A DNA stretch of 64,000 bases from Rhizobiales bacterium 65-79 (lineage in GTDB: Bacteria; Pseudomonadota; Alphaproteobacteria; Rhizobiales; Rhizobiaceae): the NCBI GenBank assembly GCA_001896885.1, contig MKRJ01000023.1, positions 1 through 64,000 on the forward strand. Reading direction: 5' to 3'. Each line of letters opens with the position of its first letter. Within the stretch, counting starts at the first letter, position 1. The notes beneath the pieces were generated by a model that saw only the letters and a program-made list of their open reading frames with translations, was not told where the DNA came from and did not search any database. Made by a program: the position numbers and the translations under genes. Shown piece after piece: positions 9,054-19,918 of the stretch.

Positions 9054-9870
9054 GCCCGGAAAGCGAGAGGAACGGAAGCGCCAGCATCCAGCCGAGCCGC
9101 GCGGGTTCATCGCCGCGAAAATCGGAAAGACCGATCTCCATGGCCTCGTGGCCCTGCTCCGGCCGATGCCGATATGTCGAGAACAGCCGATCCCAGAAGG
9201 GGAAATTGAAGCCGTAATTGGAGTCCGTTTCCGGGCGGCGGCTCGAATGATGGACCCGGTGCATGTCGGGGGTGACGAGCACCAGCCGGAGCAGCGCGTC
9301 GAGCTTCCCAGGCAGCCGGGCATTGGCGTGGTTGAACATGGACGAGCCGTTCAGCACGATCTCAAAAAGCAGGACCGCAAGCGCCGGAGCGCCGAGCAGG
9401 ATCACCACGGCCGCTTTCCAGAACATGGAAAGGACGATTTCGAACGGGTGGAACCGCAGCGCCGTCGTCACGTCGAAGCCGGTATCGGAATGGTGCATCC
9501 GGTGGATGCGCCACAGGACCGGTACCTTGTGGCTGGCGACATGCTCGGCCCATACGGCGAAGTCGAGCAGAAAAAACGAGATGATCCCGGCGATCCAGGG
9601 CTCCATGCCAAGCAGCCTGAAAAGGCCGTAGCCCCGCGCTTCCGCCCAGAGGGCCGCGCCGACGGCGGCCGCCGGAAAGATCACGCGCAGGCAGAGCGAG
9701 GCGATGACGAGGACCGAAACATTGGTGAACCAGCGCCGCGTCTTGAGCGCCCCCGCCATCTCGGCGCGTTCCAGCCTGGGCGACCATAGCTCAAACCCGG
9801 CCATGGCCAGGAAAATCAGCGCGAAGGCGCCGAGCCGGATGACGGCTTCACCGGGCAGGACATGCCCCAT
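8992..9870 (-). CDS. sterol desaturase / fatty acid hydroxylase family membrane protein
   Basis: A di-iron membrane hydroxylase of 292 residues. Histidine clusters of the family are present: WAEHVASHKVP, WRIHRMHHSD, and DMHRVHHSS with a later NYGFNFPFWDRLF. Four or so hydrophobic segments surround them. The substrate (lipid, carotenoid or hopanoid) cannot be predicted. The C-terminal 20 residues, rich in Ser and Arg, lie in the region overlapping the solute-binding protein gene and look less conserved than the rest. Confidence 0.88.
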   Translation of the reverse strand: MGHVLPGEAVIRLGAFALIFLAMAGFELWSPRLERAEMAGALKTRRWFTNVSVLVIASLCLRVIFPAAAVGAALWAEARGYGLFRLLGMEPWIAGIISFFLLDFAVWAEHVASHKVPVLWRIHRMHHSDTGFDVTTALRFHPFEIVLSMFWKAAVVILLGAPALAVLLFEIVLNGSSMFNHANARLPGKLDALLRLVLVTPDMHRVHHSSRRPETDSNYGFNFPFWDRLFSTYRHRPEQGHEAMEIGLSDFRGDEPARLGWMLALPFLSLSGLNRSSPESSAGKARRTFRSP

Positions 9871-9911
9871 CGCTTCGGAGACCCTTCATTTTCGCCTGGA
9901 GAAGGCGTCGA

Positions 9912-10325
9912 TCATGTAAGCGTCCGGTGGCGCGCCTTGGCCGCCCTCTCGATGGCTTCGATCGTCGCCTGGTCGATCTCGAGATTGCGGCGCAGGAGTT
10001 GTAGGATGCGCAGTTCCTCGAGCCGCATCTCGAGATCGACGGCCGCCACCTCGAAGGCGAGCGCATAGGCCGTGTCGTGGAGACGGTGCGGCAATTCGCT
10101 GCGCACCACGGCGAAGACCCGGTCGAGCCCGTCCGGCTGCTGCAGGAGCCGCTGGCATTCCCGAGAAACCTCCACGAGCCTTTCCTTCGGAAAATCCTCG
10201 AATACGGGCCAGGTGTCGACGACGTTGCCGATGCGGGCGAGTTCCTGGTCGGTCATGTCGCGGTCGGACGCGGAAACCACGATCATGATGTAGATCAGCG
10301 CCTTGCAGGGCCCGAGCGAATTCAT
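9912..10325 (-). CDS. TerB-like tellurite resistance family protein
   Basis: A 137-residue cytosolic helical protein with features of the TerB family: an opening helix with ALIYIMIVVSASDRDMTDQELARIG, where the acidic SDRDMTDQE patch could bind metal, and a second half ending ATIEAIERAAKARH. ATG 10325 has AGGAG eight nt upstream; the longer open frame upstream is not needed. It stands alone, without other ter genes. Function in stress or metal response is only suggested by family. Confidence 0.8.
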   Translation of the reverse strand: MNSLGPCKALIYIMIVVSASDRDMTDQELARIGNVVDTWPVFEDFPKERLVEVSRECQRLLQQPDGLDRVFAVVRSELPHRLHDTAYALAFEVAAVDLEMRLEELRILQLLRRNLEIDQATIEAIERAAKARHRTLT

Positions 10326-10465
10326 GCGAAAATCTCCTGATGATGTCGCCACCAAGGTAAGAGCGGCGGCGTGCGGCCGCAACGCCCAATGGCGCCGTCA
10401 TTGACCGCAGGCGCCTCCGCGCTTAGAGCATGCCCGTTTCTCACCCGAAAATCCGGAAGCCGGAA

Positions 10466-12130
10466 ATGAACAACGCATCCTCGCGCGCCGCCGCGATCCG
10501 CCTCAGCCCCGAAATCGCCGCCGCCGCGGCGGAGAGCAAAGCGTGGCCGTTCGAGGAAGCGAAGAAGATCATTGCGCGCTACAAGGGACGCGATTTTCCC
10601 GAGACGGTCCTGTTCGAGACCGGCTACGGCCCCTCCGGCCTGCCGCATATCGGCACTTTCGGCGAAGTCGCGCGCACGTCGATGGTGCGGCATGCGTTTC
10701 GCGTCCTGACCGACGACAAGGTCAAGACGCGGCTGCTCTGCTTTTCCGACGACATGGACGGGATGCGCAAGATCCCCGACAACGTGCCGTCGAAGGCATT
10801 CCTGGAGCCCTATCTGCACAAGCCGCTGACTTCGGTACCCGACCCGTGGACGAACGAATTCAAGAGCTTCGGCGAGCACAATAATGCGATGCTGCGGCGT
10901 TTCCTGGACACGTTCGGCTTCGACTACGAGTTTGCCAGTGCGACCGAATACTACAAGGCCGGGCGCTTCGACGCGGTGCTGCGCGAGGCCGCCTGGAAAT
11001 ATAGCGCCATCATGGACGTGATGCTGCCGACGCTCGGCGAGGAGCGGCGGGCGACCTACAGCCCCTTCCTGCCGATCTCGCCGAAGAGCGGCCGCGTCCT
11101 CTACGTGCCGATGAAGCATGTGGACGCCAAGGACGGCACGATCACCTTCGACGACGAGGACGGCACGGAAACCACGCTGCCGGTGACCGGCGGCAAGGTG
11201 AAGCTGCAATGGAAGCCGGATTTCGGCGCCCGCTGGGCGGCGCTCAACGTCGATTTCGAGATGTTCGGCAAGGACCACCAGACCAACCAGGCCATATACG
11301 ACAAGATCTGCACGATCCTCGGCGGCAGGCCGCCCGAGCATTTCGTCTACGAGCTTTTCCTCGACGACAAGGGCGAAAAAATCTCGAAGTCGAAGGGCAA
11401 CGGGCTGACCATCGACGAATGGCTGACCTATGCGCCGACCGAGAGCCTGGCGCTTTACATGTTCCAGCGGCCCCGGCAGGCGAAGAAGCTCTATTTCGAC
11501 GTCATTCCGCGCGCGGTCGACGAATATTACCAGTTCCTCGCCGCCTATCCGCGCCAGGACTGGAAGGAAAGGCTCGGCAATCCGGTCTGGCATATCCATG
11601 GCGGAAATCCGCCCGATATCCACCTGCCGGTTTCGTTCGGCATGCTTCTCAACCTCGTCAGCGCGTCGAACGCCGAGAACAAGACGGTGCTCTGGGGCTT
11701 CATCTCGCGCCATGTTCCGGGGGTCACGCCGCAAACGCATCCCGAACTCGACAGGCTCACCGACTACGCGATCCGCTACTACGAGGATTTCGTGAAGCCG
11801 GCGAAAGTCTATCGCGCCCCGGACGGGGAGGAACGCGAGGCGCTTGCCGCACTCGCCGACCGGCTGGAAGCCCTGCCCGCCGATGCCGGCGCGGAGGAAA
11901 TCCAGAATGCCGCGCTCAACGTCGCGCGCTTCATCCCGCGCTACCAGGATCACAAGCGCACGAGCCCCGAAGGTGGTCCCGGCGTGTCGGTGGCCTTCTT
12001 CCAGATGATCTACCAGGTGCTGCTCGGCCAGGAACGCGGCCCGCGCTTCGGCTCTTTCGCCGCGCTCTACGGCAAGGCCGAAACGGTCGCGCTCATCCGC
12101 AAGGCGCTGGAGGGGAAACTGGCGGCGTGA
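10466..12130 (+). CDS. lysS: lysyl-tRNA synthetase, class I
   Basis: Charges tRNA-Lys with lysine. This is the class I (Rossmann-fold) form found in archaea and alphaproteobacteria, unrelated to the E. coli class II enzyme. The HIGH-type signature is [13 protein letters not shown] near residue 50 and the KMSKS-type loop is [11 protein letters not shown] near residue 300. About 554 residues, normal for the family. ATG 10466 is chosen for its GGAAG-rich leader; ATG 10430 would add 12 residues. Stands alone. Confidence 0.95.
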   Translation: MNNASSRAAAIRLSPEIAAAAAESKAWPFEEAKKIIARYKGRDFPETVLFETGYGPSGLPHIGTFGEVARTSMVRHAFRVLTDDKVKTRLLCFSDDMDGMRKIPDNVPSKAFLEPYLHKPLTSVPDPWTNEFKSFGEHNNAMLRRFLDTFGFDYEFASATEYYKAGRFDAVLREAAWKYSAIMDVMLPTLGEERRATYSPFLPISPKSGRVLYVPMKHVDAKDGTITFDDEDGTETTLPVTGGKVKLQWKPDFGARWAALNVDFEMFGKDHQTNQAIYDKICTILGGRPPEHFVYELFLDDKGEKISKSKGNGLTIDEWLTYAPTESLALYMFQRPRQAKKLYFDVIPRAVDEYYQFLAAYPRQDWKERLGNPVWHIHGGNPPDIHLPVSFGMLLNLVSASNAENKTVLWGFISRHVPGVTPQTHPELDRLTDYAIRYYEDFVKPAKVYRAPDGEEREALAALADRLEALPADAGAEEIQNAALNVARFIPRYQDHKRTSPEGGPGVSVAFFQMIYQVLLGQERGPRFGSFAALYGKAETVALIRKALEGKLAA

Positions 12131-12165
12131 ATGTCGCTTTGTTAACCGGTGATCCTACTCTTTGA

Positions 12166-12316
12166 GCCTCGCCCCACCCCCGGCTTTCAGCCGGACCCTC
12201 CCCTCGAAGGGGAGGGAAAGACCGCGCCGACTCTTTCCTACCCCTCCAGGGGGAGGTGGCCCCCACGGGTCCGGCCTTTGGCCGGCCCGAGGACAGGCTC
12301 CGGGCCGGAGGGGGTA
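12166..12316. repeat. palindromic intergenic repeat, type B copy 1
   Basis: A mosaic of GC-rich short palindromes, including CCCTCCCCTCGAAGGGGAGGG, and GGGTCCGGCCTTTGGCCGG. The same element recurs inverted at 59673-59821 with both end blocks preserved. It separates the lysS and fdsD 3' ends, where it could also act as a bidirectional terminator. Confidence 0.75.
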
Positions 12317-12363
12317 AGTTCAGGCCAAAAGCATTCAAATTCGAGCCTTGATATTTCGGCGGC

Positions 12364-12591
12364 TCAGGCCACCTCTTCGGCCGGCCTGTGGATAGAAGGC
12401 GCGGCCTCCAGCACCAGTTCGTCAAAGCCCTTGCCGCCGGCGTCGATCAATTCGAAGAACTGGCGGCGGATGCGCGGCTCCCAGAACTTGTTGATATGAT
12501 CCGCCACGCCGGCCACGCCCTCGGCATGCGGCTTGGAGCGGAAGAACCTGGCGATCTGGTTTGCCTGGTAGACGAGCTTTTCAGGCGACAT
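12364..12591 (-). CDS. fdsD: formate dehydrogenase delta subunit FdsD
   Basis: A 75-residue protein that in other bacteria is needed for assembly of the NAD-dependent molybdenum formate dehydrogenase. It has the family sequence: KLVYQANQIARFF, then EGVAGVADHINKFWEPRIRRQF. It is last in the fds operon and its start overlaps the end of fdhD by 11 nt. Confidence 0.9.
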   Translation of the reverse strand: MSPEKLVYQANQIARFFRSKPHAEGVAGVADHINKFWEPRIRRQFFELIDAGGKGFDELVLEAAPSIHRPAEEVA

Positions 12592-13405
12592 GGGCGGCGG
12601 CTCCGGTCTTGATGCGGTCTGCGCAGGTGAATATTTCGAAATCGTCGCCGCGCACCAGCGCGACGAGCGTCATCCCGGCGGCTTCCGCCGTGCGGATGGC
12701 GAGCGCCGTCGGCGCGGAAACGGCAAGCAATATGGACGCGCCGATCGCCGCGGTCTTCTGCACCATCTCGACCGAGACGCGGCTGGTGATGACGATCGCG
12801 CCTTTGCGGCCGTCGATCCCTTCCCGCGCCAGCGCACCGGCGAGCTTGTCGAGCGCGTTGTGGCGGCCGACGTCCTCACGGGCGCCGACGATGCCCTTTC
12901 CCCGCACGAAAAGGCCGGCGGCGTGCACAGCATGCGTCTCGGCGTTGAGCGGCTGGCGCGACGAAAGCAGCCGCGCCGCGCGGGCGATGTCGCCCGCGTC
13001 GAGCACGATGCCGGCGTCCCCGATGCTGGCGACGGGCCGCAGCGCCTCCTCGATCGATTCGATGCCGCAGAGGCCGCAGCCGACGGGGCCCGCCATGTGC
13101 CTCCGGCGCGCCTCGAAGGCCGCATTGGCCCTGTCCCTCAGGACAATCTGGATATCGATCCCCCTCTCATGGTCCTCGATCGACATTTCCTCGATGTCGC
13201 CGGGATTGGAGATGATGCCCTCGGTCAGCGCGAAGCCGACCGCGAAATCCTCGAGGTCGCCGGGGCTCGCCATCATCACGGCATGGGTCGTTCCGTTGAA
13301 GGAGAAGGCGACCGGCACCTCGTCCGGCACCATGCGGCGCCCCCACGCGACCGCGCCGTCGCGCCGCGCGATGCGCGAGACGAGATGACGGGTGGCGCGG
13401 GTCAT
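12581..13405 (-). CDS. fdhD: sulfur carrier protein FdhD (formate dehydrogenase maturation)
   Basis: Passes sulfur from a cysteine desulfurase to the molybdenum cofactor of formate dehydrogenase, a step required for activity. The 274-residue protein contains the sulfur-carrying CxxC in VGCGLCGIES near residue 118, and GAREDVGRHNALDK and ITSRVSVEMVQK farther on, which fit the cofactor-binding fold. ATG 13405 follows AAGG at 7 nt; ATG 13420 would add five residues. Sits between fdsA and fdsD. Confidence 0.94.
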   Translation of the reverse strand: MTRATRHLVSRIARRDGAVAWGRRMVPDEVPVAFSFNGTTHAVMMASPGDLEDFAVGFALTEGIISNPGDIEEMSIEDHERGIDIQIVLRDRANAAFEARRRHMAGPVGCGLCGIESIEEALRPVASIGDAGIVLDAGDIARAARLLSSRQPLNAETHAVHAAGLFVRGKGIVGAREDVGRHNALDKLAGALAREGIDGRKGAIVITSRVSVEMVQKTAAIGASILLAVSAPTALAIRTAEAAGMTLVALVRGDDFEIFTCADRIKTGAAAHVA

Positions 13406-13442
13406 GAGGCAACCTTGCATGATGAGCGCCGGCGCCCTACGT

Positions 13443-13620
13443 CGCCCCCCTCTGTCCTGCCGGACATCTCCCCCACAAGGGGGGAGATCACGCCGTCCGC
13501 GAGTATCGGCTTTTCCTCTGCAACACTGACGATTAGCAAAAGCGCGGATGAAAGCTCAATCTCCCCCCTTGTGGGGGAGATGTCCGGCAGGATAGAGGGG
13601 GGCGCGAAGGAATGCTGCAT
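13443..13620. repeat. paired palindromic repeat, type A copy 1, inside the fds operon
   Basis: Two inverted copies of a block containing CTGTCCTGCCGGACATCTCC and a CCCCC-ACAAGG-GGGG hairpin (13443-13489 and 13559-13606) flank about 70 nt of unrelated sequence. The same paired arrangement occurs at 40694-40884. The two arms could fold on each other, and each also forms a local hairpin. It fills the gap between fdsA and fdhD. Confidence 0.8.
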
Positions 13621-13634
13621 CCCAATGCAAACAG

Positions 13635-16538
13635 CTACTCCGCCGCCTCCACGTTGGCCATGCGGCGGGTGCGGCGCGACAGATCCTCGTATTCGAGCTG
13701 CCATTCGCTCGGCCCGTTCGAAGGCGAGACCTGCACCGCCGTCACCTTGTATTCCGGGCAGCTCGTCGCCCAGTCGGAGAACTCGGTGGTGACGACGTTC
13801 GCCTGCGTGGAAGGATGGTGGAAGGTCGTATAGACCACGCCGACCGCCATGCGCTCGGAGACGAGGGCACGCAGCGTCGTCTCGCCGGAACGGCTCGAAA
13901 GCCTCACCCAGTCGCCGTCGCGGATGCCGCGATCCTCGGCGTCGTGCGGATGAATCTCCAGCCGGTCCTCCTCATGCCAGGCGCTGTTGCCGGTGCGGCG
14001 GGTCTGCGCGCCGACATTGTATTGCGACAGGATGCGGCCGGTGGTGAGCAGCAGCGGGAAGCGCAGACCGACCTTCTCGTCGGTGGCGATATATTCGGTG
14101 CGGACGAAATTGCCCTTGCCGCGGACGATGCCGTTGATATGCATGACCGGCGTGCCGAGCGGCGCCTTCTCGTTGCACGGCCACTGCACCGAGCCCTCGC
14201 GATCGAGCAGGTCGAAGGAGACGCCGGCGAAGGTCGGCGTCGTCGCGGCGATCTCGTCCATCACCTCGGACGGATGCGTGTAGTTCCAGTCCAGGCCGAG
14301 CGCGCGGGCGAGTTCCTGCGTCGCTTCCCAGTCGGCGTAGCGCGCCCTCGGCTCGATCGCCTTGCGCACGAGATTGATGCGCCGCTCGGCGTTGATGAAG
14401 GTGCCGTCCTTCTCCAGGAAGGTCGAGCCGGGCAGGAACACATGCGCATAGCGCGCCGTCTCGTTGAGGAAGAGGTCGTGCACGACCACGCATTCCATCG
14501 CCGCGAGGCCCGCCGCCACATGCTTGGTGTCGGGGTCGGACTGCAAGATGTCCTCGCCCTGGATGTAGATGCCCTTGAACGTGCCGTCGACGGCGGCGTC
14601 CAGCATGTTGGGGATGCGCAGCCCCGGCTCCTTGTCGAGCTTCACGCCCCACAGATCCTCGTAGATCTTGCGCACCGGATCGATGGCGATATGGCGATAG
14701 CCGGGGAATTCGTGCGGGAAGGAGCCCATGTCGCACGAGCCCTGCACGTTGTTCTGGCCGCGGAGCGGGTTCACGCCGACGCCGTTCCTGCCGAGATTGC
14801 CCGTCGCCATGGCGAGGTTGGCAAGGCCCATGACGGCGGTCGAGCCCTGGCTGTGCTCGGTGACGCCGAGACCGTAATAGATGGCCCCGTTGCCGCCGGT
14901 GGCGTAGAGGCGGGCGGCCTTTCGGATCAGTTCTGGATCATCCAGCCCGCACACCCTCGCCGTCTCCTCGGGGCTGTAGCGCGGCTCGGAGACGAACGCC
15001 GCCCAGTCCTCGAAGGCGTCCCAGTCGCAATAGGCGCGGATATAGGCTTCGTCGTAGAGCTTTTCCGTCACCACGACATGGGCAAGTCCGGTCAGGATGG
15101 CGACGTTGGTGCCGGGCTTGATCGGCAGGTGGTAGGCCGCCTCGACATGCGGAGTACGCACGAGGTCGATGCGGCGCGGGTCGATGACGATGATCTTCGC
15201 GCCTTCGCGCAGCCGCTTCTTCATGCGCGATGCGAAGACCGGATGCGCGTCGGTCGGGTTGGCGCCGACCAGGAGCATGACATCCGCCGCCTCGACGGAA
15301 TCGAAATCCTGCGTGCCGGCCGATGTGCCGAGCGTGGTGTTGAGGCCGTAGCCGGTCGGCGAATGGCAGACGCGGGCGCAGGTATCCACGTTGTTGTTGC
15401 CGAAGCCCTGCCGCACCAGTTTCTGCACAAGATAAGTCTCCTCGTCCGTGCAGCGCGACGAAGTGATGCCGCCGATCGAGCCGCGGCCGTATTTCGCCTG
15501 GATGCGCTTGAACTCTGAAGCGGCGCGGGCGAGCGCCTCCTCCCAGGTGGCCTCCCGCCACGGATCGGTGATCTTCTCGCGGACCATCGGGGTCAGGACG
15601 CGGTCGGGATGCGAGGCATAGCCGTAGGCGAAGCGACCCTTGACGCAGGAATGGCCGTGATTGGCCTTGCCGGCCTTGTAGGGCATCATGCGGACGACCT
15701 CGTCGCCCTTCATCTCCGCCTTGAAGTTGCAGCCGACGCCGCAATAGGCGCAGGTGGTGACGACCGAGCGGTCAGGCATGCCCTTTTCCAGTATCGCCTT
15801 CTCGCGCAGCGCGTCGGTCGGGCAGGCCTGTACGCAGGCGCCGCACGACACGCATTCGGAATCGATGAAATTCTCGTCCATGCTGGCGACGATGCGGCTC
15901 TCGAAGCCGCGCCCCTCGACCGTCAGCGCGAAGGTGCCCTGAACCTCGGCGCAGGCGCGCACGCAGCGCGAGCAGACGATGCACTGTGACGGGTCATAGG
16001 TGAAATACGGATTGGACTCGTCCTTCACCATGTAGTCGATGGTGAGCGAACCGTGGCCGGGCGCGACGCCGTCGATCCCGCCATGGGCCTCGACGTGGTT
16101 GCGGCCCTCGACGCCGTAGCGGTTCTCGGCGAGCCCGACGAGCGAGATGACATGATCGAATTCGCTGGCGCCGGTGCCGGCCTTCTCGCCGAAGCCGCGC
16201 GGGTGATCGGAAACGTAAAGCTCCATCACGCCCTTGCGGATGGCGTCGAGCCGGTCGCTCTTCGTCTTCACCACCATGCCCTCGCCGACCGGCGTCGTGC
16301 AGGAGGCAGGCGTACCGTTGCGGCCCTCGATCTCGACGAGGCAGACGCGACAGGAGCCGAAGCTGTCCAGCATGTCGGTGGCGCAGAGCTTCGGGATCTC
16401 TATCCCGGCCTGCATCGAGGCGCGCATGATGGAGGTGCCTTCCGGCACGGTGACGGCCTTGCCGTCGACCGTCAGGGTCACCTGCTTTTCGGCCCTGGAG
16501 GCCGGCGTCCCGTAGTCGGTTTCCTGAATGAGGGACAT
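13635..16538 (-). CDS. fdsA: NAD-dependent formate dehydrogenase alpha (molybdenum) subunit FdsA
   Basis: Oxidises formate to CO2 at a bis-MGD molybdenum site and passes electrons to FdsBG. The 967-residue protein has an N-terminal 2Fe-2S domain (Cys52, 63, 66, 80), two 4Fe-4S motifs of ferredoxin type (CIVCSRC near 186; CVSCGAC near 229), the Mo-domain cluster (CAYCGVGC near 263) and the likely Mo ligand in TCARVCHSPTG. The His-Cys3 cluster normally after SDHP is missing: residues 110-130 have no cysteine. ATG 16538 follows AGGAG. Repeats separate it from fdsB and fdhD. Confidence 0.95.
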   Translation of the reverse strand: MSLIQETDYGTPASRAEKQVTLTVDGKAVTVPEGTSIMRASMQAGIEIPKLCATDMLDSFGSCRVCLVEIEGRNGTPASCTTPVGEGMVVKTKSDRLDAIRKGVMELYVSDHPRGFGEKAGTGASEFDHVISLVGLAENRYGVEGRNHVEAHGGIDGVAPGHGSLTIDYMVKDESNPYFTYDPSQCIVCSRCVRACAEVQGTFALTVEGRGFESRIVASMDENFIDSECVSCGACVQACPTDALREKAILEKGMPDRSVVTTCAYCGVGCNFKAEMKGDEVVRMMPYKAGKANHGHSCVKGRFAYGYASHPDRVLTPMVREKITDPWREATWEEALARAASEFKRIQAKYGRGSIGGITSSRCTDEETYLVQKLVRQGFGNNNVDTCARVCHSPTGYGLNTTLGTSAGTQDFDSVEAADVMLLVGANPTDAHPVFASRMKKRLREGAKIIVIDPRRIDLVRTPHVEAAYHLPIKPGTNVAILTGLAHVVVTEKLYDEAYIRAYCDWDAFEDWAAFVSEPRYSPEETARVCGLDDPELIRKAARLYATGGNGAIYYGLGVTEHSQGSTAVMGLANLAMATGNLGRNGVGVNPLRGQNNVQGSCDMGSFPHEFPGYRHIAIDPVRKIYEDLWGVKLDKEPGLRIPNMLDAAVDGTFKGIYIQGEDILQSDPDTKHVAAGLAAMECVVVHDLFLNETARYAHVFLPGSTFLEKDGTFINAERRINLVRKAIEPRARYADWEATQELARALGLDWNYTHPSEVMDEIAATTPTFAGVSFDLLDREGSVQWPCNEKAPLGTPVMHINGIVRGKGNFVRTEYIATDEKVGLRFPLLLTTGRILSQYNVGAQTRRTGNSAWHEEDRLEIHPHDAEDRGIRDGDWVRLSSRSGETTLRALVSERMAVGVVYTTFHHPSTQANVVTTEFSDWATSCPEYKVTAVQVSPSNGPSEWQLEYEDLSRRTRRMANVEAAE

Positions 16539-16562
16539 GAGATGTCTCCTATGCCTTGGCGT

Positions 16563-16689
16563 CCACCCTCCCCCTTGTGGGGAGGGTCGATCCGCGCAGC
16601 GGATCGGGGTGGGGGTCGACAAAAGCAGAGCGGAGTACCCCCACCCCGCTCACTTCGTTCGCGACCCTCCCCACATGGGGGAGGGTGAG
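16563..16689. repeat. paired palindromic repeat, type C, between fdsB and fdsA
   Basis: Two inverted GC-rich blocks: CCACCCTCCCCCTTGTGGGG with a GATCCGCGCAGCGGATC hairpin on the left, and CCCTCCCCACATGGGGGAGG on the right, around a short AAAAGCAGAGCGGAGTA spacer flanked by GGGGTGGGGG and CCCCCACCCC. The whole can form a long stem. It lies inside the fds operon. Confidence 0.78.
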
Positions 16690-16700
16690 ACCGGCGCCCG

Positions 16701-18253
<1,553 letters not shown>

Positions 18254-18257
<4 letters not shown>

Positions 18258-18727
18258 GCCCGCACCTCCGCCGCGATCTCGCCGATCCTTTCCTCGTCGA
18301 GGCGGCCGACGACCTCGCCGTCGAGCATCGCGGAGGGCGAACAGGCGCAGAGGCCGAGGCAATAGACCGGCTCCAGCGTCACCGCGCCGTCCCTGCTCGT
18401 CCCGTGCCAGTCGACGCCGAGCGCTTCGCGCAGCCGGTCGGCCATCTCGTCGCCGCCCATCGCCTGGCAGGATTCGGCGCGGCAGACCTTCAGGACATGG
18501 CGGCCCGCAGGCCGGTCGCGATAGTCGTGGTAGAAACTGAAGACGCCGTAGACGTCCGCACGGCTGAGGTTGAGCGCCTTGGCGATGACCTGCAAAGCCT
18601 CATCGGGAACGTAGCCGAATTCCTTCTGAACGCCGTTCAATATCGGCAGAAGCGGCCCCTCGGCGTCCCGCCATGTCTCCACGACGGCCAATGTCCGCGT
18701 CGCGATTTCGGTATCGTTGCGTTCCAT
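18254..18727 (-). CDS. fdsG: formate dehydrogenase gamma subunit FdsG (2Fe-2S)
   Basis: Homologue of NuoE, a thioredoxin-fold 2Fe-2S subunit that works with FdsB. The cluster cysteines are in VCRAESCQAMGG and VYCLGLCACSP, as usual. The helical start reads VVETWRDAEGPLLPILNGVQ. ATG 18727 gives 157 residues, the usual size; the open frame extends 24 codons further but this lies in promoter sequence. First gene of the fds operon, 104 nt after the LysR regulator on the same strand, with a dyad between them. Confidence 0.93.
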
Positions 18728-18815
18728 CGTCAAATGTCGCAGCCTCCCTCGGGCTAGCAGCCCGCCCGTCGAGAAAACAAAGTTCTCCCGCTCGATCAAT
18801 ACATCATATTCGTCG

Positions 18816-18838
18816 AACGATAGGTAATTTCTATCGTT
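18816..18838. promoter_or_regulatory. LysR-type operator candidate upstream of fdsG
   Basis: A perfect inverted repeat, AACGATAG and CTATCGTT, separated by GTAATTT. The centre fits the LysR box T-N11-A. It overlaps the stop codon of the LysR gene and lies about 90 nt before the fdsG start, a position where activators of this family usually bind. The regulator linkage is inferred. Confidence 0.6.
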
Positions 18839-19727
18839 TCTGCGACGCCGGATAGACGGTTCGCGCCTGATTGAGAAAGGCGGAGACGAGCGGCGTGTGC
18901 GGCTCGCGATGGACGGCGACGAGGCCGACGAGATGGCTGGCGTCGGGCTCGACGATGGGAATGGCCCGGATCGGCTCGACCACGCCGAGCGTCTCGGCCA
19001 GGTTGAGCGGCATGACCGAGGCCCATTTGCCGGTGCGGATATGCGAGATGAGCAGGATCATCGAATTGGATTCAAGCGAAGGCTTGGCCTCCGATCCCGC
19101 CTCCTCCAGGTGCTGGCTGATGATGCGGCGGTTCTGCATGTCCGGCGTCAGCAGGCAGAGCGGCAGCCGCGCCACCTCGGCCCAGGTCACCGTCTCGCGG
19201 TCGGAGAGCGGCTTGCCGGCCGAAGTGATGAGCTGGTAGCGCTCCGCGTAGAGCGGCAGCGTCGCGACGCGGCCAAGCGGCTCGTTGTCGAGATAGGTGA
19301 TGCCGACGTCGATCTCGAAATCGGCCAGCATCGAGAGCACTTCGAGCGATGTGCGCGAGAGCACCGAAAAGGTCACGTTCGGGTGCTTGTCGCGGAAGGG
19401 CGTGGTGAGGCTCGCCACCATCGCGAGCGCGGTCGGGATGACGGCGATCTTCAGATGCCCCGAAAGGCCGTGCCGCGCAGCGCGCATCTCCTCGCGCATG
19501 GCGCGGCTGTCGCCGACGATGCGGCGCGCCCATTCGAGCACGCGCTGGCCCTCGGGCGTCAGGCCCTGGAAGCGCGAGCCGCGCTGCACCAGGACGACGC
19601 CGAGCTGGTCCTCCAACTGCCTTATCGCCGCCGAGAGGGTCGGCTGGGTGACGCCGCATTCGACGGCCGCGCGGCCGAAATGCTGTTCCTTGGCAAGGGC
19701 AATGAAGAATTCGAGCTTGTCGATCAT
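18831..19727 (-). CDS. LysR family transcriptional regulator, probable fds regulator
   Basis: A 298-residue regulator. The N-terminal winged helix-turn-helix reads MIDKLEFFIALAKEQHFGRA then GVTQPTLSAAIRQLEDQLG, followed by a periplasmic-binding-protein-like effector domain with GHLKIAVIPTA and DVGITYLDNEPL. The start at ATG 19727 matches the family; the longer frame upstream has no support. Immediately upstream of fdsGBA-fdhD-fdsD on the same strand, so it probably senses formate or a related signal and controls the operon, but that is inferred from position. Confidence 0.87.
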   Translation of the reverse strand: MIDKLEFFIALAKEQHFGRAAVECGVTQPTLSAAIRQLEDQLGVVLVQRGSRFQGLTPEGQRVLEWARRIVGDSRAMREEMRAARHGLSGHLKIAVIPTALAMVASLTTPFRDKHPNVTFSVLSRTSLEVLSMLADFEIDVGITYLDNEPLGRVATLPLYAERYQLITSAGKPLSDRETVTWAEVARLPLCLLTPDMQNRRIISQHLEEAGSEAKPSLESNSMILLISHIRTGKWASVMPLNLAETLGVVEPIRAIPIVEPDASHLVGLVAVHREPHTPLVSAFLNQARTVYPASQKR

Positions 19728-19918
19728 GGAAGGAACGGTAGCCACGATCCGAGTGGTGCGCCAGCCGTCCCTCGTCGATGATTCCGATGGCCTGACCCGG
19801 ATCCATCGGCGAAAAGCGAACTCAACCAGGCTTTTCGCATGGGCCAGAGGACGCGCACGCTTGGTCCGGGGCGTAAAACGCATTATCTCGGGTTGGACCA
19901 TCAAGCGAAGCCGATATC

